DNA of 64,000 bases from Pithys albifrons albifrons (lineage: Eukaryota > Chordata > Aves > Passeriformes > Thamnophilidae): assembly GCF_047495875.1 (NCBI RefSeq), contig NC_092497.1, positions 61,653,977 through 61,717,976 on the forward strand. The letters run 5' to 3'. Below, one piece after another: positions 47,601 to 58,580 of the stretch. Every line of letters begins with the position of its first letter. Position 1 is the stretch's first letter. The notes below the pieces were generated by a model that saw nothing but the letters and a program-made list of their open reading frames with translations, ran no database searches and was not told the origin of the DNA. A program made the position numbers and the translations under genes.

Positions 47601-50527
47601 AGAGGGACAATCGGGTTTATTGGACTGTGTGGATTCAGTGGCCTGGCACATCAGACCCACAGAAATACAAAGCTTTAGTGGACACTGGTGCACAATGCAC
47701 GTTGATGCCATCAGGATACGTCGGTGCAGAATCCATCTCTATTTCTGGGGTAAGAGGGGGATCCCAACAGCTGACTGTACTGGAAGCTGAAGTCAGCTTG
47801 ACTGGGAAGGAATGGCATAGACACCCCATTGTGACTGGTCCAGAAGCCCCATGTATCCTTGGCATAGACTACCTGAGGAATGGGTATTTCAAAGACCCAA
47901 AGGGACTGCGTTGGGCCTTTGGCATAGCTGCTGTGGAGACAGAGGAAATCAGACAGCTGAGCACCTTGCCTGGCCTCTCAGAGGACCCTTCTGCTGTGGG
48001 ACTGCTGAAAGTTGAAGAACAATTGGTACCGCTGGCCACAGCCACAGTGCACCGTCGGCAATACCGCACTGACCGAGACTCTGTGACCCCCATACACAAG
48101 ATGATTCGTGAGCTGGAGAGCCAAGGGGTGGTCAGCAAGACTCACTCACCCTTTAATAGCCCCATATGGCCAGTACGAAAGTCCAGTGGAGAGTGGAGGC
48201 TGACGGTGGATTACCGTGGTCTCAATGAGGTCACACCCCCCCTGAGTGCCGCTGTGCCGGACATGCTGGAGCTTCAGTATGAGCTGGAGTCCAAGGCAGC
48301 CAAGTGGTATGCCACCATCGACATTGCCAATGCCTTTTTCTCCATTCCGTTGGCAGCAGAGTGCAGGCCGCAGTTCGCTTTCACCTGGAAGGGGGTGCAG
48401 TACACCTGGAATCGACTGCCCCAGGGGTGGAAACACAGTCCCACCATTTGCCATGGACTGATCCAGACTGCACTGGAAAAGGGTGAGGCTCCAGAACATC
48501 TACAGTACATCGATGACATCATTGTATGGGGGAACACAGCAGGGGAGGTTTTTGAAAAAGGAAAGAAGATAATCCAGATTCTCTTAAGAGCTGGTTTTGC
48601 CATTAAACGAAGTAAGGTCAAGGGACCTGCTCAGGAAATTCAGTTCCTAGGAGTGAAGTGGCAAGACGGGCATCGCCAGATTCCAACAGAGTTGATCAAC
48701 AAAATAGCAGCTATGTCCCCACCGACCAGCAAGAAGGAAACTCAGGCTTTCCTAGGTGCCGTGGGCTTTTGGAGGATGCATATCCCTGAGTACAGTCAGA
48801 TTGTAAGCCCTCTCTACCTTGTGACACGGAAGAAAAATGATTTCAGGTGGGGCCCTGAACAACAACAAGCCTTTGAGCAGATTAAACAGGAGATTACCCA
48901 TGCAGTAGCCCTTGGGCCAGTCAGGACAGGACAGGATGTGAAGAATGTGCTCTACACTGCAGCCGGGGAGAATGGCCCATCCTGGAGCCTCTGGCAGAAA
49001 GTACCTGGGGAGACTCGAGGACGACCGCTGGGATTCTGGAGTCGGGGATACAAAGGATCTGAGGCCAGCTACACCCCAACTGAGAAAGAGATCCTGGCAG
49101 CTTATGAAGGAGTTCGAGCTGCCTCAGAAGTGATTGGCACTGAGGCACAGCTCATCCTGGCACCCCGACTACCAGTGTTGGGCTGGATGTTCAAAGGAAA
49201 AGCTCCTTCTACTCATCATGCCACTGATGCCATATGGAGTAAGTGGATCGCTCTGATCATGCAGCGAACCCGGATAGGGAATCCTAATCGCCCTGGGATT
49301 TTGGAAATCATCACTAACTGGCCAGAAGGTGAGAGTTTTGGATTGTCCTCTGAAGAAGAAGAGGAGCAGGTGACACGAGCTGAGGAGGCCCCACCATATA
49401 ACCAGCTACCAGAAGAGGAGAAGCGATATGCTCTCTTCACAGATGGCTCTTGCCGCATTGTAGGGACAAGCCGGAAATGGAAAGCAGCTGTATGGAGTCC
49501 TACACGTCGAGTTGCAGAAGCCACTGAAGGACAAGGTGGATCAAGTCAGGTTGCAGAGCTGAAAGCTGTTCAGCTGGCTTTGGATATCGCTGAACGAGAG
49601 AAGTGGCCAAGACTCTACCTTTACACTGACTCGTGGATGGTGGTCAATGCTCTGTGGGGATGGCTGGAGCGTTGGAGAAAGGCTGGCTGGCAGCGCAAAG
49701 GGAAACCCATCTGGGCGGCTGAGATGTGGCAGGACATCGCTGCCTGGGTAGAGAAGCTGAGTGTGAAGGTCCGTCACGTAGATGCTCATGTACCCAAGAG
49801 CCGGGCTAATGAGGAGCATCGTAACAAGGAGCAGGTGGATCGAGCTGCCAGGATTGAAGTCTCTCAGGTAGATCTGGATTGGCAGCATAAAGGTGAATTG
49901 TTTCTAGCCGGATGGGCCCATGATGCCTCTGGTCATCAGGGCAGAGATGCGACATACAGATGGGCTCGTGACCGAGGGGTGGATCTAACCATGGACAGTG
50001 TCTCACAGGTTATCCATGACTGTGACACATGTGCTGCCATCAAGCAGGCCAAGCGGGTGAAGCCTCTATGGTATGGTGGACGGTGGCTGAAATACAGGTA
50101 TGGGGAAGCCTGGCAAGTTGACTACATCACACTTCCCCAAACATGCCAAGGCAAGCGCTACGTGCTGACCATGGTAGAGGAAACCACTGGATGGATGGAG
50201 ACATACCCCGTATCTCACGCCACTGCCCGGAATACCATCCTGGGCCTTGAAAAAGAAGTCCTGTGGAGACACAGCACCCCAGAAAGAATAGAGTCTGACA
50301 ATGGCACCCACTTCAAGAACAGCCTCATAGACACCTGGGCCAGAGAGCACGGCATTGAGTGGGTGTATCATATCCCCTACCACGCTCCAGCTGCCGGGAA
50401 AGTTGAGCGATGTAATGGACTGCTGAAAACCACCTTGAAGGCGTTGGGTGGAGAAACTTTCAAACACTGGGAGCTGCATTTGGCAAAGGCCACCTGGTTG
50501 GTCAACACCCGGGGCTCCATCAATTGA
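47573..50527 (+). CDS. pol: ERV-B Pol: protease, RT, RNase H, integrase (C-terminally interrupted)
   Basis: Open from the codon after the gag TAG, in the same frame. 966 codons counted from the GTG at 47627. Contains LVDTGAQ protease, RT with TIDIANAFF, LPQGW and YIDD, RNase H with FTDGS and YTDS, and integrase with the HHCC zinc site (AHDASGHQ, HDCDTCA), VDYI, ESDNGTHF and GKVERCNG. It stops at TGA 50525-50527, where ERV-A has an arginine codon (CGA to TGA, a CpG transition). The frame is open beyond it for about 70 more codons (to about 50743) and matches the ERV-A C terminus until ETRCV, where it meets the inverted LTR. Catalytic residues are present; the loss affects the integrase C-terminal domain. 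Confidence 0.92.
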   Translation, partial: GVPASSQVEERDNRVYWTVWIQWPGTSDPQKYKALVDTGAQCTLMPSGYVGAESISISGVRGGSQQLTVLEAEVSLTGKEWHRHPIVTGPEAPCILGIDYLRNGYFKDPKGLRWAFGIAAVETEEIRQLSTLPGLSEDPSAVGLLKVEEQLVPLATATVHRRQYRTDRDSVTPIHKMIRELESQGVVSKTHSPFNSPIWPVRKSSGEWRLTVDYRGLNEVTPPLSAAVPDMLELQYELESKAAKWYATIDIANAFFSIPLAAECRPQFAFTWKGVQYTWNRLPQGWKHSPTICHGLIQTALEKGEAPEHLQYIDDIIVWGNTAGEVFEKGKKIIQILLRAGFAIKRSKVKGPAQEIQFLGVKWQDGHRQIPTELINKIAAMSPPTSKKETQAFLGAVGFWRMHIPEYSQIVSPLYLVTRKKNDFRWGPEQQQAFEQIKQEITHAVALGPVRTGQDVKNVLYTAAGENGPSWSLWQKVPGETRGRPLGFWSRGYKGSEASYTPTEKEILAAYEGVRAASEVIGTEAQLILAPRLPVLGWMFKGKAPSTHHATDAIWSKWIALIMQRTRIGNPNRPGILEIITNWPEGESFGLSSEEEEEQVTRAEEAPPYNQLPEEEKRYALFTDGSCRIVGTSRKWKAAVWSPTRRVAEATEGQGGSSQVAELKAVQLALDIAEREKWPRLYLYTDSWMVVNALWGWLERWRKAGWQRKGKPIWAAEMWQDIAAWVEKLSVKVRHVDAHVPKSRANEEHRNKEQVDRAARIEVSQVDLDWQHKGELFLAGWAHDASGHQGRDATYRWARDRGVDLTMDSVSQVIHDCDTCAAIKQAKRVKPLWYGGRWLKYRYGEAWQVDYITLPQTCQGKRYVLTMVEETTGWMETYPVSHATARNTILGLEKEVLWRHSTPERIESDNGTHFKNSLIDTWAREHGIEWVYHIPYHAPAAGKVERCNGLLKTTLKALGGETFKHWELHLAKATWLVNTRGSIN

Positions 50528-50735
50528 GCTGGCCCTGCCCAATCAGAACTCTTGAATACTGTAGATGGAGATAAAGTCCCTGTGGTCCATATGAGAGGTA
50601 TGTTAGGAAAGACTGTTTGGGTTAGTCCCATCTCAAACAAAGGCAAACCCATCCAAGGGATTGTCTTTGCTCAAGGACCTGGTTGCACTTGGTGGGTAAT
50701 GCAAAAAGATGGAGAAACACGTTGTGTAAAAAAGA

Positions 50736-51365
50736 TGTGCTGATTTAAAGGCAAACCAGCAGGGGAAATGAACTCACCACGAGAGAGATTATAAGTCAGA
50801 GCTAAAATTTAATAATAATATTACAATAAATACACTGGCACAAAAGGGAAATTGCTTTCAACTCACAAAAACCCAGCAGTACAACCCAGTGTCCTGGGGC
50901 ACAAACCCAAGGGTGTCTGTTTGCCCTTGTGCTGAGACCCCCTGTGGCTCCCCCAAGTGCAGAGCAAAAGGAAATGAAAAACCTGTTGGTGCAGGCGAGG
51001 GCTGTAGTCTGGCCGAGACTGCTGATCTCCTCCTGTCGAGGTCCTGCTGCTTCTCTGGATCTGACGAGAAGTTCCCGAGGTCTTCTTACCCACCACTTAT
51101 GTAACCTCAGGGAGCACCCAGTCCCTCCCCTTGGGCAGGGACTCACACAATGAGTGATTAACTCTGGAGCCAGGGGGTATTGTTGAACTGTTGATGACCC
51201 CTTAGCAGCCATACCCCCTCAGGCTGGGTGTGAAGGTGATAATGACTCCCTGGGCAGCTGCTGCTAATGGCCCATTGTCCTTGGGGAATGAATAGAGGGG
51301 GTAGAATACACAGCTTTGATCACCCCCACACAGTGTTAGCTGGTCCCTCCTGCTGAACTAGGACA
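50736..51365 (-). repeat. ERV-B right LTR, inverted
   Basis: Reverse complement of the 44045-44674 LTR with about seven differences and exactly the same length, 630 bp. Both termini look complete (TGTGCTG... and ...CTAGGACA). It directly follows GTAAAAAAGA at the truncated end of pol and is followed by AATGG. Confidence 0.95.
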
Positions 51366-51576
51366 AATGGGAAGAGCAAATGTGGTGATACAAAAAAAAT
51401 GCAGAAATACATTATTATTAAAGTGCTGTCTTTCCCACTCCGTTCTTGCTTTCTCTATGCTCTTTTCCTCTGCTATTCCTTTTTTTGATAGTATTTATCA
51501 ACAACATTAAAAAAAATTGTACAAGATACATCACTCCTACAGATTTTTGTCCTAAGTGATTCTGTTTAAAAATGTG

Positions 51577-52280
51577 ATAGTGCAATCCTAACCCAGAGTG
51601 TTGAACAACCCCAACAATAACACCATGTGCCTGAGAGAGTGGTTCAAACACTGTTTGAACTCCAGACAGGCTTGCTGCTGTGACCACTGCTCTGGGGGAG
51701 CCTGTTCCAGTGCTCATCTACCCTCTGGGTAGAAAATCTTGTCCAGTATCCAACCTCAACCTCCCCTGACTCAGCTTCATGCTGTTTCCTTGAGTCCTGT
51801 CACCACTGGTCATGAGAGTGAAGAGATCTCTTCACCTCACAAGGAAGTTGCAACTGCAATAAGGACTCCCCTCAGTCTCCTCCAGGCTGAACACACCAAG
51901 TGCCTACAACTGCTCCTCACACACTTCCTCTCAAGGCCCTTCACCATCTTCATTGCCCCCCTTTGAACACTCTGTAAAGGCTCAATATCTTTCTTGTATT
52001 GTGCCCAAAACTGCCACAATGTTCCAGTTGAGGCTGCCCTGGTGCAGAGCAGAGTGGGACAATCCCCTCCCTTCACCAGCTGGCGATGCTGTGCCTGATG
52101 CCCCCCAGGACATGGTTGCCCTGCTGGTTGCCAGGGCACTGCTGACTCATGTCCAGATGGTCATCAACCAAGACCCTCAGGTCTCTCCTGACACTGCTTT
52201 CCACCCTCTCATTCCCCCATCAATATGTACATCTGGGTTTGCCCCATCCCAAGTGCAGAATCCGGCACTTGTCCCTGTTA
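51577..52280 (-). repeat. CR1 LINE 3' portion
   Basis: Antisense CR1 with 'gagcctgttccagtgctcat', 'tcaccatcttcattgccccc', 'gccccccaggacatggttgc' and 'agtgcagaatccggcacttg'. About 700 bp; the 5' boundary is uncertain. Confidence 0.88.
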
Positions 52281-52795
52281 AACTTCATATGATTCATGCA
52301 GCTGAACACAGTCATGTGTGGCAGATGGGAAGCTGTGGCCTCCCTCCTGTGGGAGCAACCAACAGAAGACATTCAGCTCCAACATGTGTACCTGGACAGG
52401 GCAGATGGATGGCACTTGCTGCAGTGCCTCTCTCACTGCACTCTGGTCTGGACAGGGGCTGTGATGGAAGATTGCAGGCCATGAGCAATTTCAGAACATC
52501 ATGTTCAATGGCTTGTCTTGATTGCCAAACCCATTGCTAACAGCAGTAACCTCCAGGAACCTCCTGTTCCTAGAAAAATCAGTTCCTGCTCTCTGATTGA
52601 AGTACAGCAAAGTCATGGGCAGAGCACTCCGTGTCTTGGAAACAGGAGGGTGGCACTAAGGCTACATCACCCCAAGCATTGCCCAGCAGTTGGCCACATC
52701 ATTAGCCAGATAGCTGCATCCTTTGGCTGTACTGGGGTGTAGATTTGGGTTTGGTCTGTTTGGTTTGGCTGTTCTGCACCCACCATCTTCATTTT
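52281..52795. other. No gene recognised
   Basis: Sequence between the CR1 and the right arm. Possibly diverged CR1 at its left edge. Nothing else identified. Confidence 0.4.
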
Positions 52796-54290
52796 TTCCA
52801 TCTGAAAACTCCCTAGAGCTGCACCAGTGTTTATCTGTCAGCATCTCTCACAAGGGTTCAGCTTTTCAGATGTTGTAGAACAGGCCTACTCATAATGACA
52901 GCATTTTAGCTCCAACAGGATAGTCAAAAATTGGATTTTTCTCTACAGCATGTTCTTTCGGATCTTCTACAATTGACCTATTAGACATTTTGATGGATAA
53001 CTGTGATGGCAATGTTGGTGGTGTAATAATAATAATAAGGATGACCGTAAGTATTTATTGCAGTTGAACAGCAGCCTGATACAGTTATTTGGGAGAATTT
53101 TTTTTTAAAGCTCCAGCATATGCCCAGAATAAACAAAGTATCCAACTTCTGTGGAACTGATAACGGGAAAAATTGTGTTTTTCTCACTTTCATTGAAATT
53201 ACTCACCTTAGGATAGCAAAGAAGAGATTTTTTTTCTGAGCTGATTTGTTTAATCTTCATTCCCCCTCAAAGATTTTACAACACTTTATGCAATAGTCAG
53301 CCACCATATTCCCCTTAGTTTGGGACACCATTGCCTTATCTTTCTTGCCCACAGAGATCCTATAAGGACACTGGTGCTCCCACATCCTTCAGTATAAAAG
53401 GGGAAAGTAAAGGCACAGGGAGGTGACATGAGAACAAATTTGTCATTGTGTGGTTTATTTCTGCTTACCATCACAGCAGACAAGCTGTGCTGTTCAGCAG
53501 ACTTACCTTCTCCATAGCCAATCTGACTTTCTCCAAGAGTAAAAGGCACATCAAGGTGAAACACAAGCAGTCACCTTTGATTTCTACACTGTGATGCCTG
53601 GGAAAGAAAAATGGGCTGAGCATCTCCATGCAAACAGCCTTTTTAAGAATTAGAATATAGACTAGACTAGACTAGACTAGAAAGAAAAATGGAATGGAAC
53701 AGAGTAGGACTATTTCATTTGCAAGGGACCTACAATGACCATCTAGTCCAATGACCATCCAATGGCCAACTGCCTGACCCCCTCAGGGCTGACCAAAAGT
53801 TAAACCATGCTATTAAAGACATTGTCCAAATGTCTCTGGAACACTGGTGGTCTTGGGGCACTGAACACCTCTCAAGGAAACCTGTCCTAGTGTTTGATCC
53901 CCTTCTTGCTAAAGAAATGCCTCCTCATGTCTAGTCTGAACCTTCCCTGCCACAGCTCTGAGCCATTGCCATGTGTCCTGTCAGTGTATCCCAGGGACCA
54001 GAAGTCAGCACCTCCCTCTCCCCTTTCCACAGACAATGGGCAGTTTGTGAAATGCCACATGGACAATTGTTCTTCCAGTATTTTGTACCTCTTTACTTCA
54101 GGCCAAAGCTGGAGTGAGAGAAGAAATGAAGACATATCAGCAGAGGAGACAAGACAAGGAGTGTGAAGGTGGGAAAAAGCAGATGTGGACAAGAGGCTTG
54201 TGCTCAAATGTCACCACTTTGCATATACCCTGTGCCCTCACCTTCTCCTATAACCCCACAGTACAGTACCAGAAAGGCCTTTCGCAGGAC
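52796..54290 (-). repeat. Right arm of an inverted duplication (partner 34545-35695)
   Basis: Its reverse complement aligns with the left arm in the same order: non-repeat segment (52796-53230), about 250 bp without counterpart (53240-53600), CR1 tail, CR1, and flank ending near 54290. It carries a (GACTA)n run at 53658-53680 in place of part of the CR1 tail. Confidence 0.85.
53690..54110 (-). repeat. CR1 LINE 3' fragment in the right arm
   Basis: Antisense copy of the CR1 at 34741-35145, about 95% alike by eye. It contains a small internal duplication of the 'ccaatgaccat' segment. Confidence 0.85.
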
Positions 54291-57200
54291 ATGTCATCTC
54301 TCAGGCTCAATCCTATCAGCAGTAGCTCAGAGATAAATTATGGTGATGGTTGCACTGGGCTGATCTGCTTCTTGACAGAAGGCTGCACATCTGTAGAAAC
54401 TGCAAAGCTGTCAGCCCACACTGCCTTCTGGTCTCTCCAGAGCATCTCTAATTCTGTGTGGGAGGGCTGCATTTTTTGGAAGAGGTGTGACATTCATGAC
54501 ATTTCAAAAGAAACAAAACATGAGACAAACAAACACAAGCAAAGCAACAGAAAACTCCACAAAAAAACCCAACCCAAGCCAAATAATAACACCCACCTCC
54601 CAAAAAGCAGAAAAAAGAAGAAAACTAAAGACAGCCACCCTACAAAGGACTTGGCTTCTTCTTGCAGTGAACAGGATGCAGTCCTGCCATCCAGGTGGCT
54701 TCCCCTCAGCCCCTCCAGTTTGTCAACCCCTCTCCTGTGCAAATACCTTTTATCACCAGAGAACCAGTGACTTGTGGCCACAGGGTACGTTATATCCTTG
54801 GGTCTGCTCAGCTTTTTGCAAGGCTTTATCAGGCATCACAGCAAATTCTTCCTCTTCTCTGCAGGCCATCATTCCCTTCCATACAATGCCTGCAGGGCAG
54901 CCCAAGGGAGGCAGACATTGCACAGGAAAGCTCTTGAACATCACAAGCGTGCCCTTTTTTATTCACTTTCAATCTTTTTTGCCTGTCTTAGTCCATTTAA
55001 CCCCATCTGTAAAGACAGAGGAGCATAATAAACTGAGTGAACAAGTTCAGTGAAACACTGAGGTTTCTGCTTGCCGAGTTTACAAGTTGCAGTGGGTGCA
55101 TCCTGGTATTTTAGCGTGTTCTTTCTAATCAATGTGATAGCGTCCAAAATGCCTATATATACTTTAATAACAAAAGACTAAAAGTCAGCAAAGTACTCCA
55201 GAAAAAACAAAAATCAGTCATCCAAGAGCAAACTGATTGGAACTGCATCTGAGTGCTACCTCTCTTTGATGGAAATCACTAGACCTTGCATGTCAAGGGA
55301 TTTGTCAATGGCTGTTTTTGTGCTGTCATAACTCAAAGAGGATGCTGAAAATCTGACAGCTCCCGGTTTTTCAAGGAAGCTGAAGTATTTTTTACTCCTG
55401 CCTCCAATAAAAGGAAGCAAACTAGAAGAAATCTGGAAAGCTTAGCACTGAAAATCCTCTATCTTGACATTTCAAACATAAATGCTGAAAAGAGAGATGT
55501 GGTGTTGTAAATGACTCTGTGATTAAAGGTAATTTTATGCACTTGCATGCAGTAAAAGACTTTCTCCATGTCTTTTGAATGCCTGGGAAGTCCAGTGTTC
55601 ATTGATTCCATTAAAATGTAAAAGGTGCATAAGCAGTCACCACTCAGTGTGCAGTCATGCGTCTCTTATAAAAACAAATGTTATAATTTGACTCAAAAAA
55701 GTATTGCTGAACATATTCCTTCCTTATTTCTCAAATGGACACATAATCAAACACAAGTGAGTGTTTTGCATCTCATGAGAGTGAAGTAAAAATGATAAGG
55801 TACACAATCTTCTCCAGGTTATAGTAAGAATTCATCTCAAGAGTAACAAATACATAAATAAAAAATATTAACTCTAGTTAATAGTCAATTCCTTATGTTG
55901 TCACTTCCTTATGTTGACATGACATTTCAGACAGCTAGAATTTAAGAGTTAGAAGTTCACTGTCATGGTTGGGTATAAGGAAGGATGTTCATGTACTTGG
56001 TTTTTACATGTGTGCCCTGTTTTCAGGTACATTAGCCCAAATGATTAAGAAGCCTCTATAATTTTACTGTCTTGACACCTGAATTTCTTCAGTGTGAAGG
56101 ACCCTGAATACTGTCAACATCTGAATGATGCTAACATCTGCATGCTGTTAAACAGTGAAAAAATCATATCATGGATGACTTGATATGAGGATTCTGGTAA
56201 TAACAGTAAAAAACAGTCAGTCAAGCCTTGGGATGTCCTTGGGGAGCTTGTATTTTGGGGCTGGTGCTGCATTCCTTGATCACTTCAAATACCTGCTGCC
56301 TTTGGGGAGGACAGAGAAGCAAAACAGGCTAAGTGCCTCAGAGAATTTGTCATGACTACTACATGCAGAGAGGTCCCCTCTGAGTAGTATGAAGGTCTGT
56401 AAGAAACACAGACATTGTCCTGTGGACACACCGACACACGGGAGATATTCCATACACTTTCATTTCACTGCCTCCCTGAAAAGGGAGATGTTGTACACAT
56501 TTAGCACTGTGCTTTAGGTTCAACTGGCCTTCCCTACCACTGATGCTTTATCTTGGTAATGTAAATTATAAGGGGATTTATCTTAAAGGATAAATGGTTT
56601 TGTAAGTGGAGAAAACTTGAATAAAAAGGTGAATGGCACTGGTAACTGGGAGACAGACACACCAGGAGTTACAAAAACTTACCACTTGACATGAAAGGCC
56701 AGTAGAGAGAGAGCTGAGCTGATTTCCAGAGGTGTTTCTTTAGATAATACTCCCATTGAGATACAGATATATGCATGAATGTGTTAGGATAAAAAAATAT
56801 GCTATCATTAGACTAAGCAGGAAAGAGAATCAAAAAAGCAGAAAATCAAATGGGATGGAACAAGGGTATTAGATAAAAGAAAACTGAGGTGGGGCCACCC
56901 GGATGTGTTCTGATCAGACCTTCCTAAATATAAAAATAGTCCTGCCCCCAAATAAAACAACATCTCTATTTTTCAATTATTTCTTTTGCAAAGTTATTTT
57001 ATTTCCACGAACCTATAGCATTTCATTCCTATGTGATTATACCGTGAGTTTTTGATAGAAGTAGTACCTAAGTTAGTAATATTTCAAGACCCCCAGCTAA
57101 TGGTGGTGAAATTCCTAGGATATTGAGCGTCTGGATTTTTAAAGTTAGAGTCACAAGTATAAATATCAGCATAAGGACAGTGCAACTTGCACCTCTGTTT

Positions 57201-58371
57201 GGGTTCCTGGTAGAATTTGATACCAGCCTGCATGACTTCAGTCAGTTTCAGAGCCAGTCAGCTGTCAATGACTGTCTGTTCAACTTCTGGAAAATAAAGT
57301 AGCAGCAAACAATTAAAGGAAAACAATGACCAAGTTGTAGTCCAAGGTATCCAGGCTGTACTTCCTCTGAAGCCCATGTATGCCTTGTAGATATTCCCAT
57401 TGTCAAACACTGAAATGTGAAACAAAGCACCACTTTATTCCAGAGCTTTACCACTCTCTGTGACTTTACCTGATTTATACTGGCCAATTATAGCAATAAT
57501 AGCAAAGCAGAAACTGCGGCTTTTTTAATCCTGTGCCTCTTTAGACCTTTGTAAATACTTCTGCCAGAGAGAATCTGCTGACAGCAAAGAACAAACAGAA
57601 GATAGTGCTCTGCATAGAGCAAAGTACATGAGCCTGTGCCAGGGGTGCTTCCTCCAGTGACAGTAATTATTGCTACCACAGTGATGTATCTGTGTCAGTG
57701 AAATGAAGATGCCTTTGATATTAATGAACATCAACCTGGGTTTGGGAGAGCAAATGATTCAAGAGGTTGAAATCCCTGACTCTTATGCCTGGGATTGAAT
57801 ATGTAGTGTGTTCCTCAGGTGTTACCACGAAACTCTGCAATGGTTTCCAGCAAAAAACATGGCTCTCCAAGTCTCTTCCTGGAAGAGTCACTTTCCAATT
57901 GTGAAATGTCCATTGCAACTTCAGACACGTGGAAGTTTGATACCCTTTTTAAAACAAGCTTCAGAACTAGACCTATATTAAAAAATAAGCCTTGTAGAAA
58001 AATACCCCAAATTATTCATCTCTACAGCTGGAATGAGAAGCATGTGCAATGAGAAATGCAAATGTATGATTGGATTTTAATCATTTAATGAAAAAAACAG
58101 ACACTTTTTTATTAGAAGGAGTTTGTTCTATTTCCCTTGTTCCATTAAATGCAGTGGCCAATACTCAAAGCGAAGAGCTAATTTAAAGCATTTCCCAGGC
58201 TTAGTTTTACTCATTTCTATGTAATCAGGTTTGTAACAGAGTTGTTTAAATGAGGCAAAGAGTTATAAAACATTTCTTGTAGCCTTGCTATGGATACTTA
58301 AAATAGCACTGACTGAGCATTCTTTGTTCCTGATGTAAAGTCAAGCATACCTTGCTTGCACACATGTACTG
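54291..58371. other. No gene recognised
   Basis: An A-rich, CAAA-type low-complexity stretch at 54500-54630 creates long but meaningless ORFs. The remainder is AT-rich with no supported exon. Later TTC37 exons were looked for and not seen. Confidence 0.5.
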
Positions 58372-58580
58372 TGTGCTGGTTTTGACTGGGATTGAGTTAA
58401 TTTGCTTCACAGTGGCTGGTATGGGGCTGTGTTTTGGATTTGTGCTGAACACAGGGTTGGTGATACAGGCATGCAGCACTCAGACCATTAAGACCTTTTC
58501 TGCTACCCACATTGCCCCACCAATGAGTAACCTGGCATCAGTGACCATGCATGGTGTTAGGCTAGAGCACCTCAGACTGT
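58372..58580 (+). repeat. ERV LTR fragment (old avian family)
   Basis: Begins TGTGCTGGTTTTGACTGGGA and continues with 'gagttaatttgcttcacagt' and 'ttttggatttgtgctgaaca', a common avian LTR 5' part as I recall it. It is truncated on the right, and no partner was found in the window. Confidence 0.6.

Larger units (their letters stand above)
44045..51365 (+). mobile_element. ERV-B: endogenous retrovirus with inverted right-hand LTR
   Basis: Plus-strand provirus: LTR (44045-44674), primer site, broken gag with an internal minisatellite, in-frame TAG, pol with one premature stop, then an LTR in the opposite orientation (50736-51365). Pol and the gag C-terminal part are clearly the same family as ERV-A; the LTRs are unrelated to those of ERV-A. 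By hand comparison the two 630-bp LTRs differ at about seven positions (about 1%), so they belong to one fairly recent element despite the inversion. The flanks (AGTAG before 44045, AATGG after 51365) do not form a target duplication. The last codons of pol and the usual 3' segment are missing. Confidence 0.92.

Noticed and set aside
44040..51370. AGTAG and AATGG as a mutated ERV-B target duplication
   Set aside because: Only three of five bases match, and AATGG is shared exactly with the solo LTR; not convincing with LTRs only about 1% apart.
54114..55053. ORFs of 218 and 188 codons
   Set aside because: Start in CR1/right-arm sequence and run through an A-rich low-complexity stretch. No domain and no counterpart in the left arm.
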